Source: Steromphala cineraria (Eukaryota > Mollusca > Gastropoda > Trochida > Trochidae). Taken from it: 64,000 nt of DNA. A program made the translations under genes and the position numbers. The stretch is from the NCBI GenBank assembly GCA_916613615.1, contig OU744732.1, forward strand, positions 34,867,950 to 34,931,949. The letters are read 5' to 3'. Below are positions 46,860 to 57,830 of the stretch, piece after piece. A model generated the notes under the pieces. It saw only the letters and a program-made list of their open reading frames with translations. It did not search any database and had not been told where the DNA came from. The number at the start of each line of letters is the position of its first letter. The stretch's first letter is position 1.

Positions 46860-47530
46860 ACTTAAACTTCTACCTATGTAATACTTCGCCTTGCCCTAAA
46901 CCTTTGTATTTCAGCCACCTTGGTCAATAGTAAGCTGGTCAACAACACATACAAATGGAATTGTAACACTTTAGATTGTTATCAATTTAAAGAAAATAAG
47001 ATTTATAAACAAGAAAGTTTTCGAACCTGGAACCTCTATGTTATCAAGCTACTTAATTACTTAAAACCTCTATCTACCCTAACCCTCTTTGTAAACCTCA
47101 GTTTCAATAACCCTCACCTTATCGTATACCCAACTGTTACCACCCCAAACCCCGTACCCTCTAAATATCCCTTGTTTACATAAACTTACTTTATTGTATA
47201 CCAAAACATAACCCTCGCCTTGCCCTATCCCTCTGGTTATTAGTCGGTTTCATTACACTCGCGTATACCAGAGTCTCTGCTTTGCCTTAACCCTCTTCGT
47301 AACTCTTGATTCCATAACCTTCCCTGAACAGTATACCTAACCCCTCGCTTTGGCTCAACTCCAACGTATCCTCGTTACCATAACCCTCGCTTTGCAAAAT
47401 AAAAAATGTACCCCTCACGTTTCTCAATCAGCCCTCCCCGCTTTCGTAACGCTTGTTTCCCATAAACTCGATAACCTAACTGTAGCTATCGCTCTAACCC
47501 TGTCCGTAACCCTCATTTTCATGTAGTTAG
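46860..47530 (-). repeat. Degenerate GAGGGTTA repeats, minus strand
   Basis: The plus strand shows TAACCCTC, AACCCTCGC, CTTTGCCTTAACCCTC and similar phrases many times, with Cs in place of Gs. The unit is irregular (roughly 25-35 bp). The 87-codon frame at 46,920 reads through these repeats and is not a gene. Confidence 0.8.
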
Positions 47531-48350
47531 GTAGACGGTAATGCGATGGTTATGGACACGAGGGTTACGATGAGGGTTAGTGTAAAGCAAGGGTTACAAT
47601 AAGGTATACGCTAAAGCGAGGGTTATGAAACAAGGGTTACTAGAAGGTGAGGGCCAAGTGACGGATACAGCTAGGTATATTGTAAAGCAAAGCAAGGGTG
47701 TAATGTTAGGCATAAGTGCTCAAAACACGCAGAATACCTAACATTTGCATGATTATATCTGGAGCACTTGGCATGAAATGAAAGGGAGTGTACCTAGAGC
47801 AAAGCGAAGGTTGCAGTTAGGTAGACGGTAATGGAGGGTTATAAAAAGAGGTTTACTAAGAGGTATAGGGCAACGCAAGGGTTACAGTTAGGTAAACAGT
47901 ATAGCCAGGGTAAGGAAAACGAGAGTAGTGGAAGTAAGGGCAAAGCAAGTGTTACACTCAGTTTACTGTAAAGCGAGGATTCATTGACACGAGGGTTAGG
48001 GAAAATGAGGGTTACAGTGAGATATACTAGTACTGTAAAGTGAGGGTAATGAAAACGAATAATACGTAGAAAGTTAGGACAAATGTGGGTTAGGAGGGTT
48101 AGGAAATCAAGGGTTACCTAAAGGATTAAAGATAGGGTAATTGGGTACTTGGGGCAAAACTAGGGATACAGTCAGATAAACGGTAAATTGATGGTAATGG
48201 TAAAGAGGTTACGTAGGGGGTAAGCACAAAGCGAGGGTTGCAGTTATACAGTAAAGCGAGGGTTATTGAAACAAGGGGTAGAAGATTGTTAGGGCAAATT
48301 AAGTGGGGGTTATAGTTAACTTTACTGTAAAGCGAAGGTTATTATCTTGG
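47531..48350 (+). repeat. Degenerate GAGGGTTA repeats, plus strand
   Basis: Phrases such as AAAGCGAGGGTTA, GTTACAGTTAGGTA and GACGGTAATG recur about two dozen times. The strand of the G-rich sequence switches at about 47,530, so this block and the previous one face each other. Confidence 0.8.
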
Positions 48351-49029
48351 ATTGGAGTGTACTTAGAAGGTGGTACAAATATATATTGGTACCTTCAGAA
48401 GTTGTTGTTGAAACAGTCTGATAGGTTATACAAAATGGGGGTATTTAATAACGGTTTTTGGTACTTTACGATATGACCGCCTCTATATGTATTATGACGG
48501 ATGAACATCTTTATGTCTTGAACTTCTTTTACATTTGGATATTAACACTGTTACGAAAATCTAGACTTTATAAATTGAACATTGGTTGATTGGATTAAAA
48601 GAATGATTAAATGATAAGAATAATTATAGATACATTCTGTGCAGATGAATAGCTGCCAGCCTTTTTTATTGATATTCTGTACTCAATGCAAGCTATGCAC
48701 ATGTATATTCTATAGAATGTATTCAAGTGGTATTTATGCATAAAACACCATGCTGTTTGCTGATTTCTTTTTCAAAGATTTATATATGTTTTATGCTAGG
48801 AAAGTGGTGTTCGGATGAAATATATGATATAGATGCATGATAAATAGTTACTTTATAACATAACTTCTGATGAGTTAAACTTATATCAAGCAAAAGATAT
48901 TTATATATACACGAAAAATCCACAAGCACAACTTATATATTGATACTGCACATACAAACTGTAAAAATATATTTAATGTGTATAGTAAACTTAAGGATTT
49001 TAATTGGTACTTCTGTATACTATATAACA
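48351..49029. other. Unique core of the fold-back element
   Basis: About 680 bp of AT-rich sequence, non-coding, with no repeat partner seen in this window. Confidence 0.5.
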
Positions 49030-49640
49030 CATGGGTGGTTATAACATGCATGTTTATTTTAAGTCATGGTGAATTTTTAATGGTTTATTGATAAATCATT
49101 TTCGATTGAATACTTTATAGAGTAACCAAATTAGATATACTTGGTACATTGTTGGACAATGTAGTATTTGTGCATACTGAGTACGTTTTTTGGAAACACC
49201 ATTCTTGGGATCCATCAATTAGCCTTGATTGCATCGGATAGGACTTATATAAATGTTTCTTGTTGCAACAAATCATATGCGTAGTGCTCTTTCATGTATC
49301 TCGTAAAATGAAATATTGAATAAGAAATGAGATATGAACGACAAGCAGCGTAGGATAGGTTTCATAGACCTAATGATAAAGTTTATTCAAATAAAAAGGT
49401 TGTCTTGGAGAACACACACAAACCAAAATTGATAAATTGGTTATGATAGCCATTGCAGAGAGGTTATAATTTGAATAACATGACCCTCATTAAGAGGGAA
49501 GCAGAACCTCCAGATTTATTTTCGGTCTTAAACCCCTACCCTTCTCTTTGAGGGGCTTAAAGCACCAATTATAACCTCTCTACTACGTTTTATCTCTCAA
49601 CAAAATGGCCGACTAATACTGAAAATCTATTGGTTAACTT

Positions 49641-49866
49641 AAGTCGTGGCCACGACTTAATATCTCGTGGCCACGACTTATTATCTCGTGGCCACGACTT
49701 AATATCTCGTTGCAACGACTTAATATCTCGTGGCCACAACTTAATATCTCGTGGCCACAACTTAATATCTCGTGGCCACGACTTATTATCTCGTGGCCGC
49801 GACTTAATATCTCGAGGCCACGACTTATTATCTCGTGGCCACGACTTAATATCTCGTGGCCACGAC
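49641..49866 (-). repeat. Palindromic 21-bp array, right, 11 units
   Basis: Units start at 49,644, 49,665, 49,686, 49,707, 49,728, 49,749, 49,770, 49,791, 49,812, 49,833 and 49,854, exactly 21 bp apart. Most keep CGTGGCCACG; single-base variants are TTGCAA (49,709), CACAAC (two units), GGCCGC and GAGGCC. Because the unit is a palindrome, both strands give stop-free frames across the array, which are artefacts. Confidence 0.96.
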
Positions 49867-50449
49867 ATAATAATCTCAAAATAAAACTCATTCAATGTCC
49901 CCTCTACGGTTCCGTACAATACCAACGAAAGTGTCAATTCTTTTTATGTTTTCGGTCTTAGCAAACACCTCCTACTTATGCTGGCGAAGGGTTACCTAAG
50001 CCTTGGAATGTGACCTTAGGGAAAAAGGAAACCTGTATTATTAGCTCAGAAAGCATGATAATGAACCAATATGAAACTAGAGCTTTTTAAACTCTTTCCC
50101 CAACAGAGGTACTGCAAGTAGATATACATGACTTTCCAGAGGACACACGTTTAACTAGTTCCCTCGGGAAAAATATTTGCAATAGCATAATGAATGGAAA
50201 AGAAAAGAAAATATTTCTCTGAAAAATAATATGGAAAGTGTCCATTCTTAATTGATATGTTTTCTGGTTTAAGCTCTAAACTATATATAATGATAATTGA
50301 TTTTAAATCCTTTTTTTCACTACTCAGATTATCTGTGATAATGGCATTTGATGTGAACTTGTATACTTGGGAACTACTGATTCATCACTTAATTGAGTAA
50401 TATATAATTTGATAAAAAATAAATCTGTTCCGTTGAATCGCCACTCTTC

Positions 50450-51860
50450 GTTCTATTGTAAAATGACTATATGTGAAGAATGTGACATCAGGAGGTTATT
50501 ACATGACATTTTCCTTTCCATTTGTCGTTCATTTCAACCCGAGAATGCCATAGCAACCTTAAAGCTGTCACACAAACTGTTGTAGTATAACCTTTTTATC
50601 ATATACTACATTTGTTGTTGTTTTAAATGTATAAAAGATTCCTGTCAGGTACTTATATTGTTTGTTTCGTTGTTTTTAACCTTTTCCAGATCTTGTTTGA
50701 GTGTAGGGAATATGAGCGAAAGTCGATTACAAGAATCCCATATACAAAAATTTTCATATTATTGGTACATGTGGCCAAAAACCAATTTTCTATATACACC
50801 AATAATATCAATACAACAAGCTTTCTCTTCTTCTATCGAATCACTAATGCAAGTCTGGTTACAAGAGTCGCACTTTATCACTAATGATTTGCTATTAAGT
50901 TTTCTTTTGCTTTTGTTTAATATATAGATAGAGTCCTCAGGCTATATGCCATGACTTGGTGGCTTAACTGTATATCAATATTCTGCATCCATGTGTCTAT
51001 GACCTCAAGGATATTCGTAGGAAAATTGCTATTGTAAGATAATAACGTTCTCTTAGCAAAAAATAACTACAAGTTGAAATACCTTATGTTGTTAAGGAAA
51101 TATTTTCTTTCTTTGAAATACAAGGGAATCAAATCTTATTATTGACGTGATAATACAGCGTTTTGAATGATATTAGTGAAGAAGATAAACATTATAGAAA
51201 TATTCTCGAGTTGTTTGATATTTTTTCTTGAAGCTTTACTATTAAAAAAACTTGTATGTATTTACCATGAGAATAGAATGGTGGTAACAACTGAACTGTA
51301 CTGAAGTGTGTAATCTTGAAATTGAACTGTATTGGATAACGCAATTATCATAATTATAAAACATTAATATTGTGCAGTTAATCATGATAGCATTATCGTT
51401 TTTTTTGTTCTGAAAGAGCATATAAAGGACCCATTAGAAACAACAGGAGAATTCTTCTTTTATATAACCACTATTCAGCAATAAGTACTAGATAAAAGTA
51501 AACCATGAAAGTTAGATTTAAACACAAACGGGACACTGCAGGGATCCTAATGCAACAGGACAACGTAGGCAAATATGTTTTAAAACCCAAACATTTGATT
51601 GAGCTTTTGCTTTACATAAACAAATTCATGTACACAACACACCATAATGTGTTTAATGGGATTTACAAACATAACATGACAGTAAGGTTGTGCATAAAAA
51701 ATCCTTGTTATTTATCTTGATTTAAATATGCCTGCACCGGAAGTTTGTTTATGGATCTAACTTTGCTAAATATAAAACCCACACAGAAAAGAGTACTTTA
51801 GAGTAAGAAATTATTAAAAGTAAGAAGGCATATTAAATGATATCTAAAAAAAATTAATAA
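50450..51860 (-). repeat. Inverted partner of 25,860-27,370
   Basis: The stretch begins right after unit 2 of the tandem duplication. Landmarks in reverse order: ATTGTAAAATGACTATATGTG (50,455), TTCATTTCAACCCGAGAATG (50,529), GACCTCAAGGATAT (51,001), CAAGGGAATCAAATCTTATTATTGAC (51,122), AATTGAACTGTA (51,318), AACGGGACAC (51,527). The frames at 50,627-50,927 are not preserved in the partner. Confidence 0.75.
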
Positions 51861-52235
51861 TCATTTTAAAGACTGATCTTATGACGATTGATTTAATTTC
51901 AAAATTCACTATTTACGAAAAAGGCATACATGTAGGAAAAAGGTCCGTTGTAAACAGTTAAGTATTTTTTGACAATGGCCTGAGAATAAATATACTCGAC
52001 ATTAAAAGTAAAAAAACTCAATTCGATGTTTATTTTCACACTTTCTACTTAACAAATAGCTTGCACAACTTTCATCATTTAGTCTTTACGTGAACTTTAG
52101 TCCTTATAACATGCATTGTTTCCATCTCGGATTATCACAGAAAATCTTAGGAGTGTAATAATGATTTTAAATCAATTATCATAATATATAATATATATCA
52201 TAATATAGTTTGGGTTTTATGCTAAATCAGAACAC
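51861..52235. other. Non-coding, nothing recognised
   Basis: AT-rich; a short ATAATATATA-type low-complexity run at 52,180-52,206. Confidence 0.4.
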
Positions 52236-52239
52236 ATAT

Positions 52240-53260
52240 CAATTTAGAATTGACACTAAGATAACTGTTCATGTTTCCTTTTCTTTTCCATTCATGAATG
52301 ATATTGCACATATTGTTTCCCTAAGGAACTATTTAACCCTGTGTCCTCAAGGAAGCCATTTATCTCTGCTTACAGTACCTCTGTGGGGAAAAGAAATTAC
52401 AAATCTCCAGTTTCATATTGGCTCATTATCATGCCTTCTAAGCTCATAATGCAGCTTTCCTTTTTCCCTAAAGTAATATTCCAAAGCTAAGGGAAGCCTT
52501 GAGCCTTTGGTGCGTCATTTCACTTTGGTCATGCCAATATTAGTAGGAGGATTTTTCTAAAACCTAAAACATTTTCTGGAGAAAATGACACTTTCTATAT
52601 TATTGTTCAGAGCAATGTTTTCTTTTCTTTTCTATTCAGGTTTGTCACTGCAAAAATTATTTGACAGAAGGAATTGGATTAACTATGGGGTCGCCATTTA
52701 TCTGTTCTCGATATTCCTCTGGTGGGGACTAGAGATTACAAATCTAAGTCTCTAATTGGCTTATAACATGCTTTCTAAGCTAATAGTGCAGGTTTGAATT
52801 TCTCATAAGGTAACATTCCAAGGCTTAGGTAATCATTAAGCATTCAGTGCATTACTCCACTCTAGTCATGCCAATTTAAGAAGGTGTATATTGATAAAAA
52901 ACGAAAACAAAAAGATTTGACACTTTCTACATTATTGTTCAGAGCAATGTTTTCTTTTTTTTCAATTCAAGTTTGAATTCCAAACATTATCTGACAGATG
53001 GCCATATGTGTCAGTCTTTGGGGACGCAATTTATCTATTCTCAAAATTCCTCTCTTGGGGATAGAGATTAAAAGTCTCTGATTGGTCATTAGCATGCTTT
53101 CTAAGTTAATAATGCAGGGTCCTCTTACTCTAGGGTAAGATATCAAAGCTTGGGTAACTATCAGCGAACAATTGAGTCCTTGTTGCGTTATTCCACTTTG
53201 GTAAAGCCAATATTATAAGGAACCTGAATTAGATGCAATATGATTTGATTTATTGTTGTT
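52240..53260 (+). repeat. Three diverged direct copies, about 350-400 bp apart
   Basis: The series CATTTATCT, TTCCTCT..GGGGA..AGA.ATTACAAATCT, TCATGC.TTCTAAGCT, GCAG.TTTCC, CATTCCAAGGCTTAGG, TTGGTGCGT.ATTCCACTTTGGTCATGCCAATATTA occurs at about 52,355-52,545, 52,695-52,875 and 53,027-53,215. Further members are at 59,630-59,900 (same orientation), 39,998-40,150 (same) and 33,440-33,590 (inverted). Non-coding. Confidence 0.8.
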
Positions 53261-53516
53261 TGGTTAATCTGCCTAATGCTGTGAGCAACTTTATAGACCC
53301 TATAGGAATACCGAGACCAGAAAAGTACAGTAATTGTAGCCATGACATGTTAATGGTATGTTTCTAAACATCTGACAATAATGAACACATCATGACGTTG
53401 ACTTTAGCAAGATGGTACTTTTCAAATAACATAGGCATCTAAACATACAATTTTTAAATGTTGCGAAGAAAATGTATTTTCATCAAAGAATTAAAAAATA
53501 ACTTAAAGGAATATTC

Positions 53517-54480
53517 CAGTACGATTTTAAATTAATTCTAGCAAAAGTTTGAGTTATAAAAGACATTCTCACAAATTATTAATTTTTTCTGTCAACGAGT
53601 TAAGTATTTACAGAATTTTAAACCTTCGTCTTTGAGCGATGACGGGGGTCGCCATTTTATTTGAAAATGTGACGTCATCGACACACCACAAGAAATCGAT
53701 GCAAGGAGCTCACATTATAAACTCCGTACATCTTTGTGCAGTGGAGTTTCCATGATTTGACCAGAATTGCATAATGTGTGCGCTGCGTACTTTGTTAAGG
53801 TAAAACATCGTTGTGCCTACAGAACGACCCAGTCGTCGGACAGATTATTCAACAAGCAACTACGACTAATATGCGGTTTTGTCTAGTATTATTAACGATA
53901 TGAATTTATCTAAAAACAACCCACCTAAAATAAATAAATAAATGTTTTTAAAAACGAGCAAGAGTATAATATCTTGTCGTGTTCTTTGTATTTTTCTCTG
54001 ATTAAAACATGGTACTTAATGTTTACCTGAAATATGTTGACGTACTATATATATACTCATGTTTTATCTAATATTTACACTTTCAAAGTAGAAAACGTTT
54101 CCTTGAAATTTGATACATCAAACATGCATATCAATTATTTATCTGTTATATACATATTATCAATGGGTTATAGACAAACGGCGACACGGCAAAGCGGCGA
54201 CAAGCCAAAACTGCAACATTTTGGACGGAACGGCGACACATATTTTCAATTAATTTTTAGACCAAAAACGCTGAACAGAACGAGGACGAATTTGGATTAA
54301 ACGGCGACACAATTTTTAAAGAATTTCATTTTAACTTTGATTGGTTTACCTTTCATGTCTGATATGTTTGTTTACGATGTTTATATGTAGATATATGTTT
54401 ATTATATATTATTAGTTGAAGGATTTATCGATAAACATTGTTTTAAAAGGCTCTTTTTCATTTTTCATTGGAATATTCCT
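53517..54480. mobile_element. 964-bp non-autonomous TTAA-target DNA element
   Basis: It starts AGGAATATTCCAGTACG after TTAA (53,513-53,516) and ends TGGAATATTCCT before TTAA (54,481-54,484). The inverted terminus is 12 bp and AT-rich, unlike the AGGGGCAGT family, so this is a second TTAA-target family. Inside are CGCCATTTTATTTG with a CRE-like TGACGTCA (53,670-53,677) and, at 54,178-54,310, repeated ACGGCGACAC phrases. The 88-codon frame at 54,034 runs into those phrases and shows no family features. The element interrupts a dispersed block: AATTAAAAAATAAC on the left and GGCTCTAAGCAGAACAC on the right belong to that block. Confidence 0.8.
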
Positions 54481-54499
54481 TTAAGGCTCTAAGCAGAAC

Positions 54500-54955
54500 A
54501 CACATAAACTAATTTAAGCATATAATGTCAATCTTTTCATTGATTTGTTTACCTAAACATGTCCACAGTACATTATTAATTCATCTAAAATTAACATCAC
54601 CATATCTTTCTCTCTCAAACAGTGTATTGAAATATGTACCATGTATTACATCTGTTTTGAATCTTCTCTTCGGTATTAGGTTAATACAACTTGCAGGGAA
54701 GAAAATCAATAACTTATAATATGTACCGTGTAATTACCTTTGTCTTGAATATTCACATGTGAATTAGGTTAATATGAACGCGCAGGAAGCAATAACTAAA
54801 CCTTTTAGATGGCAGTCCAAGTCATTTATGATATACTGTGGACGTGACCATTACTATTTCCATTAAATACGATAAATTGTTATTCCTGGACCTTATATAG
54901 TCTCTGATTATTTGGTAGAGGAACATTGTCACAAGACCATTATTTATAAAATGGA
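54500..54955 (+). repeat. Dispersed family member (as at 40,500-40,860)
   Basis: GCGCAGGAAGCAATAACTAAACC, TTTTAGATGGCA, GATATACTGTGGACGTGACC and TTTCCATTAAATACGATAAATTG mirror 40,676-40,775. Confidence 0.75.
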
Positions 54956-55034
54956 AATGTTGTTGTTTTTCGTGTTTACGTTTTACATCTGCTTCCACCT
55001 CTAGGTGTTGTCGCAGACGTGGGGTACATGACTT

Positions 55035-55445
55035 AAAGGCACCACTCGATCGCTTTTCGTCCGCCATTTGGAAACGTTAGCATTGCGAGAAAACAAATGT
55101 GCTGTACATGTAATATGCTAAGTCATTAACAAAATAAAGAAATAAATACTTGATTGATAGAAGAGAAGCATATTTACAAATAATTCATAATAAAAGTTAT
55201 CAGTTTGGACAGCATTTTGTCGTAGTAATGCATTCCACGACCGAAGCTTCGATGATTGGCTTAATTTCACGATGTTTTTATTTTTAGAGCAATACACTTT
55301 ATTCTTTGGCAAATTGTTTAATCTTGAACAACTGAAATGCTAACCTCACAAATATATTTGAAATTAAGTGTGAAATTATCATGTAGAAATCATGTATAAA
55401 CGGAGAAGTCCTCCTAAATTTTGTTTCCACAAAAAATACCCCGCT
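55035..55445 (-). repeat. Dispersed repeat, inverted partner of 15,473-15,850
   Basis: The minus strand reads KVYCSKNKNIVKLSQSS then LRSWNALLRQNAV in an open frame of 64 codons; the 15.6-kb copy has the same words with a stop and a shift. This is compatible with the end of an old transposable-element protein, but I cannot name it. Confidence 0.55.
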
Positions 55446-55447
55446 CG

Positions 55448-56190
55448 AACAGGCCATGGACACCGTAAATTTAACCCCAAAAAAAGATAAAATTTAATAG
55501 AAATTCGAAATTGGTAAAAGTTTTGAAGTAATGCCAGAGGATAAGTAAATAAATTTGGAATACGGAATAGAGTAGGGGGATAAATAAATTAAAAATGCAT
55601 AAAATAACAAGAAAGAAAATATTATATGATAAAGTAAAGAATAAAAGTGGAATGGAAATAAATCACTATTGGCATTATATACCTTTTCAGCCACAAACGG
55701 AAACCTTAATATGAGTTTCTTCTCAACCTGAGATTTCAGAACGTGTTTACTTTTGGTTGGTATTGAGACATTTGGTTTCGATAAAGCCTAATTTTTCAGG
55801 ATATGTACTACAGATTATTCTTTTGATGGGACATCATTGAATTTTTATCAGTTTGACGTTCCAAATGCAAAGATGCGAGCTAAGCTGCATATAGCCCTAT
55901 ACATCGAAAATACAGTTAACCATTTCAAGTTCACATGTTGTTATAACCCACGTAGAACTCAGTAAAGGGGTCTCATAACATTTGTTTTGACATATGTGCA
56001 ATAATACCTGTAAGTGTTTTGATTGGCTAGAGGTGAAATTTTACATTGTCCGGACTACTTTATTCATTCACAAAATGAACGTGTTTTTATTCACAAATTT
56101 CTAATGGCATTGATTCATTCTTCACATTTTCAGTTTATATTTGAATCGAACCTACCGCATTGACAAGGAATTTTAACGGAGGCCACTTGT
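55448..56190 (-). repeat. Inverted partner of 42,765-43,560
   Basis: The landmarks given for the partner appear in reverse. The unit lacks the tandem copy around the TA microsatellite. No gene seen. Confidence 0.7.
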
Positions 56191-57690
56191 TGTACATTGT
56201 TGTAATATAAAATGCTGTAAATATCTGGAGAGGGCATTACTAAGTTGAATAACTTGTGCCCAATATTTTTCTTCAATGAATAAAATAGGATTCAACCAAT
56301 CAGAGGCCAAACAAACACAATCAGAAAGCTTACTGATATTTCGATTCTGTTCTTGTTCAAGGGTAATTAAAACAAGAGGTATTAAATTCAGCACAAAAAT
56401 GATTGTGATATTCGCCCCTCTGTCACTGCAAAATGACAGAAAGGCATTGCTTATTATCGATGGGGTAGAAAGACAACTGAAAACTCAATGACATAGACTA
56501 CACTTAACCAAAATATAGCGGGCTTCACAATGATGAGCATCTTAAATTACGAATGAACAGAATCACTTACAGTTCTAAGTAGAACACATATTAGTTCATT
56601 ATACTATACAATATCAATATAGTCATTGGTTTGTTTTTACCTACAAATGTACCGTACAGTACACTGTTCGTGCATCTCACATTGATATCACCATTGCTTT
56701 ATCTCACAAATATTCTCGTGGGTATTATGTTAATGCAAACTTTGAGGAAGTAATTGCCAAAGACACTATGAATACTAAACTCTAAGAACACTGACAAAGG
56801 ATCACCAATTGTCCATGTGTTATATAACCATTTCCTAAGCATACTTCGCGATCGCCTCGTCACTGGTGCTGAAATATTCTATATAAAATTAGCACGATTA
56901 CATTTCCTTATATATTTACTTAATTAGATTGAAAACTGTTGATCTCTTATGAAGGCCTTGAATTTTGACCCCTTGTCACACCAAATTGTTACGATTATCT
57001 GTACATATGTTATGTTAAAACATATGTTAACGCAAACTTAATTAAACTTATGTAGTGGAATTTTAACGTGATATGTTTCGTTTTCGAAATACTAGTATGT
57101 CTGAAAGACATTGCAAATAACATGATATTTCACTAGAATACACGATAAGTAAATAAAGTTAAGGTATGCAGCTGTATAACTTTTTACACCCAGACGCAAT
57201 TGATTTCTCTACATCTTTCATGATTGTATATTGTTGAATGTCTGTTCTATAATCAGTAACTGCATATTACAACAATAATCCAATAAACAGTCCTCGAACT
57301 AAACCACGCCCCTCTTTACGTAGCAGTGTGACATGATAAACCTCAGGTTATAATGCTGAGGAATATATGGATGACAACTTCTTTGTTCATTGTATGTATA
57401 AAGCTTTCACAAAATGCGATACTATCCCTTTATAAACATGCGATAAAGTAACTCGATACCTTATTGATTATTGATAACGACACAAGAATCTGTGTCGAAA
57501 CGTCGCATACAATGAACAAGGAAGTTGTCATCCATGTATTCCTCAGCATTATTGTCATTCCAACTTCTAAAATGCCTCTCAAAGAAACCTCAGGTTCTGT
57601 AACAATGATCATTAGATTAACAATTGGTGACTATTGACTAGACAGTATAGGAAATCAATAAGGTATTGAGTTACGTTATCGCGTGTTTTT
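56191..57690. other. Non-coding, small repeat pieces only
   Basis: Fragments of dispersed families occur at 56,700-56,830 and at 57,440-57,690 (TATTGATT..GTAACTCAATACC pieces of block B on both strands). An inverted pair GTATGTATAAAGC..ATAAAGTAACTCGATACC is suggestive only. No gene. Confidence 0.4.
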
Positions 57691-57692
57691 AA

Positions 57693-57830
57693 AGGGGTAG
57701 TAGCGCATTTTTTTAAACAATTATATTTTCAATTTTGTACTGATAATTGTACGTTAATGCAAAATGCATATTTTGAAAGTGTCAAATACTTCATTACACA
57801 AACTAATCATACATACTCATGATATGTTCA
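57693..57830 (+). mobile_element. TTAA-target MITE, 5' fragment
   Basis: AGGGGTAGTAGCGCATTTTTT follows TTAA (57,689-57,692); CTGATAATTGTACGTTAATGC, TTCATTACACAAACTAATCATAC follow. Homology is lost at about 57,830, where the body would continue with TCAGAG. Confidence 0.78.

Larger units (their letters stand above)
46166..49915. mobile_element. 3,750-bp fold-back element with long inverted arms
   Basis: The outer ends GGACATTGAATGAGTTTTAT (46,166) and its complement (ending 49,901) begin inverted arms that continue inward through the palindromic arrays, a GGCCGACTAATACTG / complement block, AGAGGTTATAA.., GACCCTCATTAAGAGGGAAG, TTCTCCAAGACAACC, GATATGAACGACAA and further to about 46,855 and 49,030. 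The right arm is longer (about 885 against 690 bp), because it has more 21-bp units and about 50 bp inserted near 49,207-49,258. The right end carries 14 extra bases (CTCTACGGTTCCGT) that the left lacks. No transposase or other protein is encoded. The structure fits the fold-back class known from Drosophila FB/Galileo in general layout; I do not claim sequence relatedness. Confidence 0.92.
44999..50442 (+). repeat. 1.69-kb tandem duplication, unit 2, split by an insertion
   Basis: The two pieces are 44,999-46,165 and 49,916-50,442, together 1,694 bp against 1,692 bp for unit 1. The junction with unit 1 is immediate. Since only unit 2 holds the fold-back element, that element inserted after the duplication. 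Confidence 0.93.

Noticed and set aside
46920..47183. 87-codon frame within the fold-back element
   Set aside because: It runs through degenerate TAACCCTC repeats and has no start or family support.
49590..49961. Open frames on both strands with repeated SRGHDLI, SWPRDIK and SRGHEIL peptides
   Set aside because: They come from the 21-bp palindromic array. A period divisible by three without stops gives open frames automatically in several registers; there is no start context or family signal.
54034..54300. 88-codon frame ending in ATRQSGDKPKLQHFGRNGD
   Set aside because: It crosses the ACGGCGACAC repeat phrases inside a non-autonomous element; no similarity that I recognise.
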